Source: Chitinophagaceae bacterium
GTDB lineage: Bacteria; Bacteroidota; Bacteroidia; Chitinophagales; Chitinophagaceae
DNA: 53,528 nucleotides
Direction of reading: 5' to 3'
Assembly (NCBI GenBank): GCA_020437365.1
Contig: JAGQWM010000015.1
Coordinates: 1-53,528 of the forward strand
In this document: positions 33,212 through 41,884 of the stretch, piece by piece
Numbering within the stretch: the first letter of the stretch is position 1
How the letters are laid out: each line of letters opens with the position of its first letter
The notes under the pieces: generated by a model
The model's input: only the letters and a program-made list of their open reading frames with translations
The model's database searches: none
What the model was told of the DNA's origin: nothing
Translations under genes and position numbers: made by a program

Positions 33212-34309
33212 ATGAAGAAAATTGATTGGTATATATTAAAAAAGTTCCTGGTTACATTCATTTTTTGTTTGTTGCTGTTTACAGTAATTGCGGTAGCAGT
33301 GGATACAAGTGAGAAGACTGATAATTTTGTACAATCCGGTTTGTCCACTTATGAAATCATTACCCAATATTTTTTCGGTTTTGTACCTTTTATCTGGAGT
33401 TTGCTTTTCCCGCTTTTTGTATTTATCGCTGTCATTTTTTTTACCAGCAAGATGGCTTCCAATTCAGAAATTATTGCCATCCTGGCCAGCGGTACCAGTT
33501 ACAATCGTTTTTTGCGTCCTTATATTATTGGTGGTTTGTTTTTATCTATTGTCTTATGGGTTGGCACCCGTTACTGGATTCCAAAAGCCAATGTGTTGAG
33601 AAGTAATTTTCAACAGAATTATATTGACAAGAATAATCCCAACATCAACCGGCAGTATGGTAATTGTTATAATTGTTTTTACCTACGTGCCGATTCCAAT
33701 ACGTTTGTGGGAATTAAGAATTTTGATACGGCTTCCAAATCATCTTCCGGGTTTTTTCTGGACCGGGTAAAAAATAATCAGTTAACGTATAATATTCGGG
33801 CCAACCGTTTAGTTTGGAATGCCTCCAAAAACAAATGGGAACTTATCAATGCGGTAGAACGATTCATTGATAGCCTTGAAGAAAAAGTCGTTTATCATGA
33901 CACATTAACCATTCGGTTATTGGTACAGCCATCGGAACTGAGAAAAGATTATTACCTGAAAGATAAATTGACTACACCGGAATTGGTGGCATTTATTCGT
34001 AAAGAAGAAAAAAGAGGAACCGAAGGGTTGAATACATTTGAAGTAGAACGGCACCGGCGCAATGCTACACCCACAACGGTTTTTTTATTAACCATCATTG
34101 GCGTTGTCATTGCCAGTCGGAAAACAAGAGGTGGCAGCGGCGTACACCTTGCTTTGGGCATAACGATTGCCGCATTGTTCATCATCGCCGATAGATTTTC
34201 TACCGTATTTGCCACCAAAGGAAATTTTCCACCAATGCTGGCGGCCTGGATACCCAATCTTGCATTTGCTTTTGTGGCGTATTGGCTTTACCGGCGAACG
34301 CCAAAATAA
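33212..34309 (+). CDS. LptF/LptG-family lipopolysaccharide export permease
   Basis: 365 residues. Transmembrane half of the LptB2FG machine that lifts lipopolysaccharide out of the inner membrane. Three N-terminal helices (about 12-32, 55-75, 105-125) are followed by a periplasmic jelly-roll region (about 135-265) and three C-terminal helices (from about 285). MASNSEIIAILASGTSYNRF is the conserved cytoplasmic coupling segment that meets LptB. Whether this is LptF or LptG cannot be told. It lies 88 bases after tgt. Confidence 0.88.
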   Translation: MKKIDWYILKKFLVTFIFCLLLFTVIAVAVDTSEKTDNFVQSGLSTYEIITQYFFGFVPFIWSLLFPLFVFIAVIFFTSKMASNSEIIAILASGTSYNRFLRPYIIGGLFLSIVLWVGTRYWIPKANVLRSNFQQNYIDKNNPNINRQYGNCYNCFYLRADSNTFVGIKNFDTASKSSSGFFLDRVKNNQLTYNIRANRLVWNASKNKWELINAVERFIDSLEEKVVYHDTLTIRLLVQPSELRKDYYLKDKLTTPELVAFIRKEEKRGTEGLNTFEVERHRRNATPTTVFLLTIIGVVIASRKTRGGSGVHLALGITIAALFIIADRFSTVFATKGNFPPMLAAWIPNLAFAFVAYWLYRRTPK

Positions 34310-34343
34310 GCCGGCAAAAAAAGGTTGACGAAATGCTTTCCAT

Positions 34344-34375
34344 TTTGTTCACGAAACTGGCTTTGCGTACCTTTG
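34344..34375 (+). promoter_or_regulatory. Promoter of the citrate synthase gene
   Basis: TTTG at 34344-34347, 20 bases, TACCTTTG at 34368-34375: full consensus. The leader to the ATG at 34418 is about 35 bases. Confidence 0.62.
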
Positions 34376-34417
34376 CCCTTCGATAAACGACATCAATCAC
34401 ATTTAAAATAAAGTAAC

Positions 34418-35743
34418 ATGGGAATAGTTAAACAAAGATTCAGAGCCAAGTCTAAGACTGTAGCTGCTGAAATAAGGAAGATATTAAATGAGCATGGCGA
34501 TAAGGTAATTGGAAAGGTTAAACTATCCCAGATATACCAGGGAATGCGAGGCATTACAGGGCTTGTGTCCGAAACTTCTTTGCTCGACCCACAAGATGGT
34601 ATTCGTTTTCGTACGTATTCCATTCCTGATTTAAGAAAAAGACTGGCTAAAGCAGAAGGTGGTACAGAACCATTGCCCGAAGGGTTATTTTACCTGATGT
34701 TGTGCGCCAAATTACCAACGGAAGATGATGTAGCACACATGAGTTCTGTGATGCAAAGAAGAAGCCACGTTCCGAATCATGTATTTGATACAATTGAGGC
34801 ATTGCCTATCAATACACATCCAATGACACAGTTTGTGGTAGGTGTGATGGCATTGCAAACAGAAAGCCAGTTTGCCAAAAAATATGCAGCCGGCATGAAT
34901 AAAAAAGATTATTGGGAAGCTGTTTTTGACGATTCAATGGATTTGATTGCCCGATTGCCTCGTATCGCTGCGTACGTTTATCGTAGAAAATATAAAGGCG
35001 GCGATCATATTCAACCCAATGGATTATTGGATTGGGCCGGCAATTTTGCCCACATGATGGGATACGAAGATGAAAGTTTTAAAGAATTGATGCGGTTGTA
35101 TATGACGATTCATGCTGATCATGAAGGTGGCAATGTTTCTGCACACACTGTGCACCTTGTCGGTTCGGCACTCAGCGATCCTTATTTGGCTTATGCCGCC
35201 GGAATGAATGGATTGGCAGGCCCTTTACATGGACTGGCTAACCAGGAAGTTATCAAGTGGATTTTTGAATTGCTGGAAAAATTAAAAACAGACAATCCTA
35301 CCAAAGAACAGATTGCAGAATATGTAAAGAAAACGTTGAATGATGGAAAGGTTGTTCCCGGTTACGGACATGCTGTTTTACGCAAAACCGATCCGAGGTT
35401 TGAAGCCCAAATGGCATTTGGTAAAAAACACATGCCGGATGATCCATTGGTCAATACGGTTTGGAAAATTTATGAAGTTGTACCACCCATTTTAAAATCA
35501 TTGGGGAAAGTAAAAAATCCATGGCCCAATGTAGATGCACATAGCGGAGCTTTGTTGGTTCATTATGGTATGAAAGAATATGAATTTTATACCGTTTTGT
35601 TTGCCGTGAGCCGGGCATTGGGTGTATTGGCAAGTCTTTGTTGGGATCGGGCACTTGGATTACCATTGGAACGGCCCAAATCCGTTTCTACAAGAGTTGT
35701 CAAACTCTGGCTCGAAGGCAAAGAAAAAATCTGGGGCAATTAA
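34418..35743 (+). CDS. Citrate (Si)-synthase of the eukaryotic (mitochondrial-like) type
   Basis: Condenses oxaloacetate and acetyl-CoA, opening the citric acid cycle. 441 residues, long for a bacterial enzyme. The catalytic residues His271 (GPLHGLANQEV), His318 (GYGHAVL) and Asp373 (NVDAHSG) almost coincide with pig His274, His320 and Asp375. MRGITGLVSETSLLDPQDGI, PLPEGLFYLML and the end KSVSTRVVKLW are signatures of the mitochondrial-like clade rather than of E. coli GltA, which also carries an N-terminal NADH-binding extension not seen here. A promoter precedes it and a terminator follows, so it is a single-gene unit. Confidence 0.93.
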   Translation: MGIVKQRFRAKSKTVAAEIRKILNEHGDKVIGKVKLSQIYQGMRGITGLVSETSLLDPQDGIRFRTYSIPDLRKRLAKAEGGTEPLPEGLFYLMLCAKLPTEDDVAHMSSVMQRRSHVPNHVFDTIEALPINTHPMTQFVVGVMALQTESQFAKKYAAGMNKKDYWEAVFDDSMDLIARLPRIAAYVYRRKYKGGDHIQPNGLLDWAGNFAHMMGYEDESFKELMRLYMTIHADHEGGNVSAHTVHLVGSALSDPYLAYAAGMNGLAGPLHGLANQEVIKWIFELLEKLKTDNPTKEQIAEYVKKTLNDGKVVPGYGHAVLRKTDPRFEAQMAFGKKHMPDDPLVNTVWKIYEVVPPILKSLGKVKNPWPNVDAHSGALLVHYGMKEYEFYTVLFAVSRALGVLASLCWDRALGLPLERPKSVSTRVVKLWLEGKEKIWGN

Positions 35744-35765
35744 TCCTATTTTTAATAATGAAAAA

Positions 35766-35795
35766 AGGCTGTCGAAAAAGACAGCCTCATTTTTG
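35766..35795. terminator. Bidirectional terminator between citrate synthase and tRNA-Ala
   Basis: 7-bp stem GGCTGTC/GACAGCC (35767-35773 with 35780-35786), extended by one A-T pair, loop GAAAAA. T-rich tails occur on both strands, so it can end both the citrate synthase mRNA and the tRNA transcript. Confidence 0.82.
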
Positions 35796-35869
35796 TGGAG
35801 GTTACCGGAGTCGAACCGGTGACCTTTTGCATGCCATGCAAACGCTCTAGCCAACTGAGCTAAACCCCC
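35796..35869 (-). tRNA. tRNA-Ala, anticodon GGC
   Basis: 74 nucleotides folding as a full cloverleaf on the minus strand. Acceptor GGGGGTT pairs with AACCTCC, including the G3:U70 pair that identifies alanine tRNA. The D arm is GCTC...GAGC. The anticodon stem TTTGC/GCAAA encloses loop ATGGCAT, giving anticodon GGC (reads GCC and GCU). The T arm is ACCGG/CCGGT with TTCGACT. The discriminator is A. The 3' CCA is not encoded; the genome continues CAA, so CCA must be added by nucleotidyltransferase. Confidence 0.97.
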
Positions 35870-35981
35870 GGTTTTTTAAAGCAGACCGCAAAAATAGGGT
35901 TTTCAGTTTTACTCGCAAACAAGTTATAGCAATTCTAAAAACCTATTACGTAAAAAAAATCCGAAGTATCTGTAGGTGTTT

Positions 35982-35989
35982 TATTTTTG
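35982..35989 (+). promoter_or_regulatory. -7 promoter element four bases before the DUF6728-like gene
   Basis: TATTTTTG matches TAnnTTTG; then TGGT and the ATG. No TTTG at -33 is evident. Confidence 0.35.
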
Positions 35990-35993
35990 TGGT

Positions 35994-36155
35994 ATGGGAG
36001 TCTGGAGTCAAATAGCCGAATACCTTTTTTTAAAAAAGAAAGACCCGAACAGGCCAAAGAGCAAATGGATTGGTTATATGCATAACATCAATCGTATTAG
36101 CATTTTTGTTTTTATTATTTGCTTAATCATTTTGATGATTAAATTACTTACCTGA
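35994..36155 (+). CDS. Small membrane protein, DUF6728-like
   Basis: 53 residues. The N-terminal [20 protein letters not shown] followed by YMHNINRIS and a single hydrophobic helix (about 35-52) matches small Bacteroidota proteins of the DUF6728 type as I recall them. Probably a single-pass inner-membrane protein with a basic cytoplasmic head. ATG at 35994 follows TATTTTTG (35982-35989) by four bases. Its end overlaps the convergent lpxB stop by eight bases. Function unknown. Confidence 0.75.
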   Translation: MGVWSQIAEYLFLKKKDPNRPKSKWIGYMHNINRISIFVFIICLIILMIKLLT

Positions 36156-37269
36156 GGCAATCGGTAATAATGCCGGCTGCATTGGCAGATGCCGGCCCCC
36201 CGGTCGATAAAATATTCCAAAGAGCAGTATAATCAGTTTGTAATTGTTGTCGGTATCGTTCGTCGTTTACTAAAGCAGTTAATTCTTTTTTTACAGCAGG
36301 TAAAGTAAAATCATTTTGTACCAATTCTTTGACGACGGCTTTATTCATAATCAAATTGACCAGCGAGATAAATTTCACTTTTACTAAACGTTTGCCGATT
36401 TGGTAAGAAATATATGAGCCTTTGTAACAAACCATTTCAGGTACACCAAACAGTGCTGTTTCTAAAGTAGCAGTACCGGAAGTTACAATAGCAGCTTTGG
36501 CCTGTAATAATAAATCATAGGTTTTGTTATTGACAAAAGATACATTGGTAAAGTCTTGTAATAAACTTTGGTAAAAACTTTCTTCCGTACCCGGAGCTTT
36601 GGCTACAATAAATTGATATTCGGGAAATGATCTGCTGGCTTCCAACATAATTGGAAGTTTTTTCAAAATTTCCTGCTTCCGGCTGCCGGGCAATAAAGCA
36701 ATTATCGGTTTGTCCGAAAATTTTTCTGGAGAGTTTTGTTGCCTGTGTTTTTCAATTTCTTCAATCAATGGGTGCCCCACATATTCTACTTCCCAATTCC
36801 ATTTGAATTGATAGTAATCTTTTTCAAAAGGTAAAATGACCAACATTTTGTCGATACATTTTTTCATAGATTTTACACGGTTTTCTTTCCAAGCCCAAAC
36901 CTGTGGTGAGATGTAGTAAATAATTTTGCAACCTTTTAATAAATGTTCATTTTTTTTAGCCCATTTCGCTATGCGTATATTAAATCCGGGATAGTCAATC
37001 AGGATAATAGCATCCGGTTGAAAAGCCAATATATCTTTTTTGCAAAAAGCCAGGTTGCGAAATATTGTTCGTAAGTTCATCAACACTTCGGCGAAACCCA
37101 TAAAGGCCAAACTATTGAAATGTTTGACGAGATGTCCGCCGGCTGCTTTCATTTTATCGCCACCCCAACAACGTACATCCATTTTATCATCACGTTTAGC
37201 TAATTCTTTTATAAGATTGGAACCATGTAAATCGCCGGATGCTTCACCTGCAATGATATAATATTTCAT
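36148..37269 (-). CDS. lpxB: Lipid-A-disaccharide synthase
   Basis: GT19 glycosyltransferase that joins UDP-diacylglucosamine and lipid X to form the lipid A disaccharide at the inner membrane. 373 residues. [16 protein letters not shown] at the N-terminus, FMGFAEVL near 56-63, [38 protein letters not shown] and [10 protein letters not shown] are the family landmarks. ATG at 37269. Last gene of a minus-strand set surE, membrane protein, lpxB. Confidence 0.96.
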   Translation of the reverse strand: MKYYIIAGEASGDLHGSNLIKELAKRDDKMDVRCWGGDKMKAAGGHLVKHFNSLAFMGFAEVLMNLRTIFRNLAFCKKDILAFQPDAIILIDYPGFNIRIAKWAKKNEHLLKGCKIIYYISPQVWAWKENRVKSMKKCIDKMLVILPFEKDYYQFKWNWEVEYVGHPLIEEIEKHRQQNSPEKFSDKPIIALLPGSRKQEILKKLPIMLEASRSFPEYQFIVAKAPGTEESFYQSLLQDFTNVSFVNNKTYDLLLQAKAAIVTSGTATLETALFGVPEMVCYKGSYISYQIGKRLVKVKFISLVNLIMNKAVVKELVQNDFTLPAVKKELTALVNDERYRQQLQTDYTALWNILSTGGPASANAAGIITDCLR

Positions 37270-37280
37270 AAGCCGGCATT

Positions 37281-37577
37281 TTAGTTAAACAACTTGAGCA
37301 ATAAAATACCTACCCCATAAAAAAGGGTGATGATAAAAATGCCTTTGAAGGTTTGTGTTTTATTGAAATGAACATAAATGGCAAATAATAATGCATTGGC
37401 AAGCAAAGAAAAAGTGCCAACGTTTGTAATGACTTTATTATCATTCATAAAATAGTTCAGGAAATCCCGGAAGCTCAGCGCATTGAATTTGAGAAGATAA
37501 ACGATGACGAGTCCGAAGAAAGGTCCAATTAAACCTAATACTAAGCCGAGGCGTAAATTGTCTTTTGTAAGAAACAT
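37281..37577 (-). CDS. Small three-helix membrane protein between surE and lpxB
   Basis: 98 residues with hydrophobic helices at about 8-29, 51-70 and 77-96. The first contains [20 protein letters not shown]. Loops are short, with a polar [12 protein letters not shown] between helices 1 and 2. No catalytic motif. It lies 11 bases before lpxB and 30 bases after surE, so it is most likely co-expressed with them. Function unknown; an envelope role is suggested only by the neighbours. Confidence 0.72.
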   Translation of the reverse strand: MFLTKDNLRLGLVLGLIGPFFGLVIVYLLKFNALSFRDFLNYFMNDNKVITNVGTFSLLANALLFAIYVHFNKTQTFKGIFIITLFYGVGILLLKLFN

Positions 37578-37607
37578 TTTATTGTAGTTTGTAGAAAGCC
37601 AAAAAAA

Positions 37608-38429
37608 TTATTTCCAGGTTTTTTCAAGTTTGGTTTTCAAAGTATAATTCGTCAAATCGAATTGTACGGGCACAACGCTCACAAAATTATTATCCAAAGC
37701 CCAAACATCGGTGTCTTTATCATTATCAAAATTTACAAATTGGCCGGTTAGCCAGTAATATTTTCTGCCATGCGGGTCATCTCTTTCAATAAAATCTTCT
37801 TCATACTTGGCATAGGCTTGTTTGCATATTTTGAAACCTTTCAAAAGTTCGGGTGCTACGGCGGGAATATTTACATTCAATACCGTATGTTTATCGAAAT
37901 CAGTCGAAAGCATTTTCTTCACCAAAAGTTTTACATATTCCCGGGCGCCGGTAAAATCGGCATCAATACTTGTATCCAATAAAGAAAATCCGGCAGAAGG
38001 AATACTTTCAATGGAGGCTTCCAGGGCGGCCGACATAGTACCGGAATAAATTACATTGATACTATGATTGGCACCATGATTAATTCCACTCAGGCAAAGG
38101 TCGGGTTTGCGGCGCAATACTTTATCGACTGCCAACTTTACACAATCTACAGGTGTGCCGGTACATGACCAGGTTTCTACTTTATCAAATAATGGTTCTA
38201 CTTTTTGCAAACGCAAAGGCTGGCCAATGGTAATGGCGTGTCCCATACCTGACTGAGGTTTATCCGGAGCTACAACGACTATTTTGCCAAACTCTTTGAC
38301 AGCTTCTACAAGATTTTTAATGCCGGGCGCAGATACGCCATCGTCATTCGTAACCAAGATGACCGGTTTGTATGGCTTGCCGGATTTTTGCGTTGCGGTT
38401 TTTTCTGCAGGATTCGATTTTTTAATCAT
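37608..38429 (-). CDS. surE: 5'/3'-nucleotidase SurE
   Basis: Metal-dependent phosphatase acting on nucleoside monophosphates. 273 residues when started at the ATG at 38429; an in-frame ATG at 38483 would add 18 residues that look unlike SurE. ILVTNDDGVSAPGI carries the metal-binding Asp-Asp pair, APDKPQSGMGHAIT the Ser, and CLSGINHGANHS the Asn. A basic N-terminal tail of about 22 residues precedes the usual start of homology. Confidence 0.94.
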   Translation of the reverse strand: MIKKSNPAEKTATQKSGKPYKPVILVTNDDGVSAPGIKNLVEAVKEFGKIVVVAPDKPQSGMGHAITIGQPLRLQKVEPLFDKVETWSCTGTPVDCVKLAVDKVLRRKPDLCLSGINHGANHSINVIYSGTMSAALEASIESIPSAGFSLLDTSIDADFTGAREYVKLLVKKMLSTDFDKHTVLNVNIPAVAPELLKGFKICKQAYAKYEEDFIERDDPHGRKYYWLTGQFVNFDNDKDTDVWALDNNFVSVVPVQFDLTNYTLKTKLEKTWK

Positions 38430-38501
38430 AAGTGTACAAAAGTCTATTTTTTTCTGCCAATGCCCAAATAGCCAATAAAACATTTTTTTAAATTCTAAAT
38501 A

Positions 38502-38532
38502 AATTAGTATTTTGCATACTAATTAAATTAGT
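38502..38532. promoter_or_regulatory. Operator-like repeats upstream of the LexA-like gene
   Basis: An 8-bp inverted repeat AATTAGTA/TACTAATT (38502-38509, 38517-38524) with 7 bases between, then a third half-site AATTAGT at 38526-38532, ending four bases before the regulator's ATG at 38537. The position suits autoregulation and could also affect the divergent surE operon. Confidence 0.55.
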
Positions 38533-38536
38533 TGAT

Positions 38537-39286
38537 ATGTCAGTAGCCAATCAAAATTTGAAATACCTGCGAAAATTGCGGGGATGGACACAGGAAGAAT
38601 TTTCCCGTAAACTTCGTATTAAAAGGTCATTATTAGGTGCCTATGAAGAAGAAAGAGCAGAACCCAGGATCGATGTGCTGGAAGTTGTTTGTGATATTTT
38701 TAAGCTGACGCTGGATGAATTGCTACGCAAAGATTTAAGTGAACAAAAAGGCAATTACCTGGCGAAAAGAAGAGCGATGAAGTTGGCAATGGGCCGGCCT
38801 GATATTCCTTTTGTACCGGTGAAAGCGGCTGCCGGCTACCTGGCCGGATATGAAGACCCGGAATTTCTGGATGAACTGAATACTTTTACTTTACCCATGC
38901 TCACCGGTGGAAATTACCGTGCATTTGAAATTGTTGGCGATTCCATGTTGCCCACACCAAGCGGTTCTGTAATCGTTGGTGAAAAAATGGAAAAACTCGA
39001 TGACGTAAAAAATAATATTCCTTGCATAGTTGTTTCCAGGAATGAAGGCATTGTGTATAAAAGAATTCAAAAAAGCGGAAGACAAAAAAATAAATTGACA
39101 TTGGTAAGTGATAACCCGGTTTTTCACCCTTATACGATTCATGTAGATGAAATTTTAGAAATGTGGAAAGCACAGGTTGTCATTTCAAGAACCAACCCGC
39201 AAAACCGCTGGGATATGAGCCAGTTAGCTACTGTAGTTTCTGATTTACAAAACCAAGTCAGTACCTTAAAAAAGAAAATGAATTAG
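38537..39286 (+). CDS. LexA-like regulator: HTH plus S24 self-cleaving peptidase domain
   Basis: 249 residues. Residues about 7-62 form an XRE-type helix-turn-helix (LRKLRGWTQEEFSRKLRIKR). A linker leads to an S24 domain with Ser136 in VGDSMLP and Lys175 in IVYKRI, the Ser-Lys dyad of LexA and CI repressors. An Ala99-Gly100 bond in KAAAGY is positioned as in autocleaved relatives. The C-terminal 40 residues form a short coiled coil. It may respond to DNA damage or another stress. It has no phage neighbours, so it looks chromosomal. Operator-like repeats lie upstream and a direct repeat downstream. Confidence 0.87.
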   Translation: MSVANQNLKYLRKLRGWTQEEFSRKLRIKRSLLGAYEEERAEPRIDVLEVVCDIFKLTLDELLRKDLSEQKGNYLAKRRAMKLAMGRPDIPFVPVKAAAGYLAGYEDPEFLDELNTFTLPMLTGGNYRAFEIVGDSMLPTPSGSVIVGEKMEKLDDVKNNIPCIVVSRNEGIVYKRIQKSGRQKNKLTLVSDNPVFHPYTIHVDEILEMWKAQVVISRTNPQNRWDMSQLATVVSDLQNQVSTLKKKMN

Positions 39287-39321
39287 TAAAAACACTTATT
39301 AAATTTCGTAAAAACACTTAT
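39286..39321. repeat. 14-bp direct repeat, 22-bp period, upstream of the DUF5916 gene
   Basis: GTAAAAACACTTAT occurs at 39286-39299 and again at 39308-39321, identical in all 14 bases, 22 bp apart, close to two helical turns. It begins at the last base of the regulator's stop codon and lies about 80 bp before the TATATTTG box of the next gene. Confidence 0.75.
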
Positions 39322-39402
39322 ATAATCAGTAATAATACCGAACTGTAAAATGTTTTTTTGCAAGTTTTTGCAGTCATCAACTTTTACTTAGTCTGAGAAC
39401 TT

Positions 39403-39410
39403 TATATTTG
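39403..39410 (+). promoter_or_regulatory. -7 promoter element of the DUF5916 gene
   Basis: TATATTTG matches TAnnTTTG. A weak T-rich patch (39381-39384) may act as -33. Its position helps decide the start codon of the next gene, because the upstream in-frame TTG at 39408 lies inside this box. Confidence 0.4.
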
Positions 39411-39434
39411 CCCACAGTAAGAAACTGCAAAAGA

Positions 39435-41882
39435 TTGAAAACCATTATCCTTTTAACTGCCTTGTTTTTCAGTGTGCCTGTTCTTTGTCAAACCAAAACG
39501 GTACAGGCTGTGAAAATAGCCAAAGCACCTAAAATGGACGGCTTGTTGAATGATGAAGCCTGGATGAACATTACACCGGCTACACATTTCATTCAAAACT
39601 ATCCGGACGTAGGCCAACCGGCATCTCAAAAAACAGAAGTAAAAGTAGTGTACGATAATTCGGCAATTTATTTTGGCGTTTATTTATACGACAATCCTGC
39701 GTTAGTTAGAAAACAATTGACGGCCAGAGATGATGAATCTAATAAAGACGTCGATTACTTTACTGTTTTTTTAGACACATACAACGATAAGCAAAATGGT
39801 TTTGAATTTGTAGTAACATCCGCCAATGTGCAATCCGATGCGAAATTAGGTCCCAATTTAGGTAATACAAATAATGGTATTGGCGATAAATCATGGGATG
39901 CAGTTTGGGAAAGTAAAGTACAATTTCATGATGATGGTTGGTCGTTGGAAATTAAAATTCCCTATCTCTCTCTGCGGTTTGCCAAAAAAGACATTCAAAA
40001 CTGGGGTATTCAATTTCAAAGACAAATCCGAAGAACCAACGAGAAATGTTATTGGAATCCTGTGGAACCTACTATTAATGGCTTTGTCAACCAATTTGGC
40101 GAACTGGCAGGATTGAAAAATATACAACCTCCTTTGCGCCTAAGTTTTTCACCATATATTTCTACAGGATTCAGGAGTACACCGGAAGTAAATGGTTATA
40201 CCAACAAATGGTTGCGTAGTGGTGGAATGGATGTAAAATATGGTATCAATGAAAGTTTTACATTAGATGCAACACTGATACCGGACTTTGGCCAGGTCAT
40301 TTCCGATAATGAAATCAATAACCTTACACCTTACGAAATAAAGTTCAGGGAAAACCGCCCTTTTTTTACCGAAGGAACAGAAATTTTTAATAAGGCAGGA
40401 TTGTTTTATTCAAGAAGAGTAGGGGCTACTCCTTCAAAATACGGTGAAGTGAAAAACTTTGTTGCCAATAATACGGATTGGAAAATAAATAAAAACCCAA
40501 ACGTAACACAGTTGTACAATGCCACAAAATTTTCAGGACGTACAAAAGGGAAATTAGGCATTGGAATATTTAATGCTATAACTGCGCCTATGCATGCCCG
40601 TTTGCACAACACGGTTTCGGGCAAAGATTCAACCATAGAAACCGAACCACTAACCAATTATAATATTGTTGTATTGGATCAGGCACTTAAAAACAGGTCG
40701 TACCTGACTTTTACCAATACCAATGTCATCCGTGATGGCAATGCACAGGATGCCAATGTTACTGCACTTGATTTTAGTTTTTTTGATAAGAAAAATGTAT
40801 TTAATATTAAGGGCTCTGCCAATTACAGTAAAATATTTTCAGCCAATGCTTACGACGGATATAGTACCAGCTTAAAAGTCGGAAAGGTGAGTGGGCAATG
40901 GCAATATTATGCACTCGGAAAGTTGGAATCAGCATACTACAATCCGCGGGATTTAGGCTATTTAGAAGCCGCTAATGAAGCATCAATATTTGCGACAGCT
41001 TCTTATACTCATTTCAAACCCACGAAAACTTTTTTGACGTATCAGTACCAGGTGTATGCCAAGTATGCCAATATCTATTTGCCCTTTGCGTTTAACGATT
41101 ATCGGTTCAATGCAAGTGGTTTCTGGTTGTTCAAAAACTTTTGGGATGTATCCTTAGCCGCAGACTTTATTTCCGATCAACATGATTATTTTGTTCTCGG
41201 CGATCCGGCTTCTTATCAACGATATGTAAAACGGCCCAGGTTTGGCTCTTTAACTTTATCCGGAAGTACAGACAGCCGCAAGAAATTATATTTTAATTAC
41301 TCTGTTTTAGTAGCTTCTTTTTTCAATTCGGCGCCTAATAAATCGTATCATTTAATCAGCAGTGGTTTGCGATACCGTTTCAGCAATAAATTTTCATTGG
41401 ATTTTTCGTTGGATCATGAAAAAGAAACAGATTATATAATATCGGCCGGCAGAGAAATCAACAATGAATCCATCATAGCATTTGTTGATTTTACGGATAT
41501 TACGTCTGTATTGTCAGGTATTTATAATTTTTCGCCTCGCTTAAATCTTACATTGCGGGCAAGGCATTACCTCAGCCGATTGAAATTTAATCGTTTTGCC
41601 AATGTGGATCAAAATGGTGAACCAATTCCAAGAGCAGGAAATGCTCATTTTGATAATTTTAATATTTTCAATCTGGATGCATTTTTAACCTGGGATTTTT
41701 CGCTTGGCAGCCGGTTAGTTGTCGGATATAAAAACTGGTTGGGCGATGATGAAATTGTGATGTTGAATGGAAAGGATACGTACTTGCGAAATCTTGGTAA
41801 ACTTTTCGATTTAAGACATGGCAATGAACTGACGGTGAAGTTTGTCTATTTCTTAGACTACAATCGCTTACGGAAAAAATAA
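39435..41882 (+). CDS. DUF5916 outer-membrane protein with CBM9-like N-terminal domain
   Basis: 815 residues from TTG at 39435, which gives a clean signal peptide (KTIILLTALFFSVPVLC, cut before QTK). No ATG is available, and the alternative TTG at 39408 falls in the promoter box. Residues about 20-210 resemble the carbohydrate-binding CBM9-like domain (MDGLLNDEAWMN, YFTVFLDTYNDKQNGFEFVV). The remainder has alternating strands and the FRENRPFFTEGTEIF motif of DUF5916, and appears to be a beta-barrel in the outer membrane. The function of the family is not settled. It converges with the phosphoesterase gene, two bases away. Confidence 0.82.
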   Translation: MKTIILLTALFFSVPVLCQTKTVQAVKIAKAPKMDGLLNDEAWMNITPATHFIQNYPDVGQPASQKTEVKVVYDNSAIYFGVYLYDNPALVRKQLTARDDESNKDVDYFTVFLDTYNDKQNGFEFVVTSANVQSDAKLGPNLGNTNNGIGDKSWDAVWESKVQFHDDGWSLEIKIPYLSLRFAKKDIQNWGIQFQRQIRRTNEKCYWNPVEPTINGFVNQFGELAGLKNIQPPLRLSFSPYISTGFRSTPEVNGYTNKWLRSGGMDVKYGINESFTLDATLIPDFGQVISDNEINNLTPYEIKFRENRPFFTEGTEIFNKAGLFYSRRVGATPSKYGEVKNFVANNTDWKINKNPNVTQLYNATKFSGRTKGKLGIGIFNAITAPMHARLHNTVSGKDSTIETEPLTNYNIVVLDQALKNRSYLTFTNTNVIRDGNAQDANVTALDFSFFDKKNVFNIKGSANYSKIFSANAYDGYSTSLKVGKVSGQWQYYALGKLESAYYNPRDLGYLEAANEASIFATASYTHFKPTKTFLTYQYQVYAKYANIYLPFAFNDYRFNASGFWLFKNFWDVSLAADFISDQHDYFVLGDPASYQRYVKRPRFGSLTLSGSTDSRKKLYFNYSVLVASFFNSAPNKSYHLISSGLRYRFSNKFSLDFSLDHEKETDYIISAGREINNESIIAFVDFTDITSVLSGIYNFSPRLNLTLRARHYLSRLKFNRFANVDQNGEPIPRAGNAHFDNFNIFNLDAFLTWDFSLGSRLVVGYKNWLGDDEIVMLNGKDTYLRNLGKLFDLRHGNELTVKFVYFLDYNRLRKK

Positions 41883-41884
41883 TA

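Noticed and set aside
38537..39286. S24-domain regulator as a prophage CI repressor
   Set aside because: No integrase, phage structural gene or attachment site is nearby and the neighbours are housekeeping genes.
39408..39434. Upstream TTG start for the DUF5916 gene
   Set aside because: It lies inside TATATTTG, the likely -7 box, and adds residues before an already complete signal peptide.
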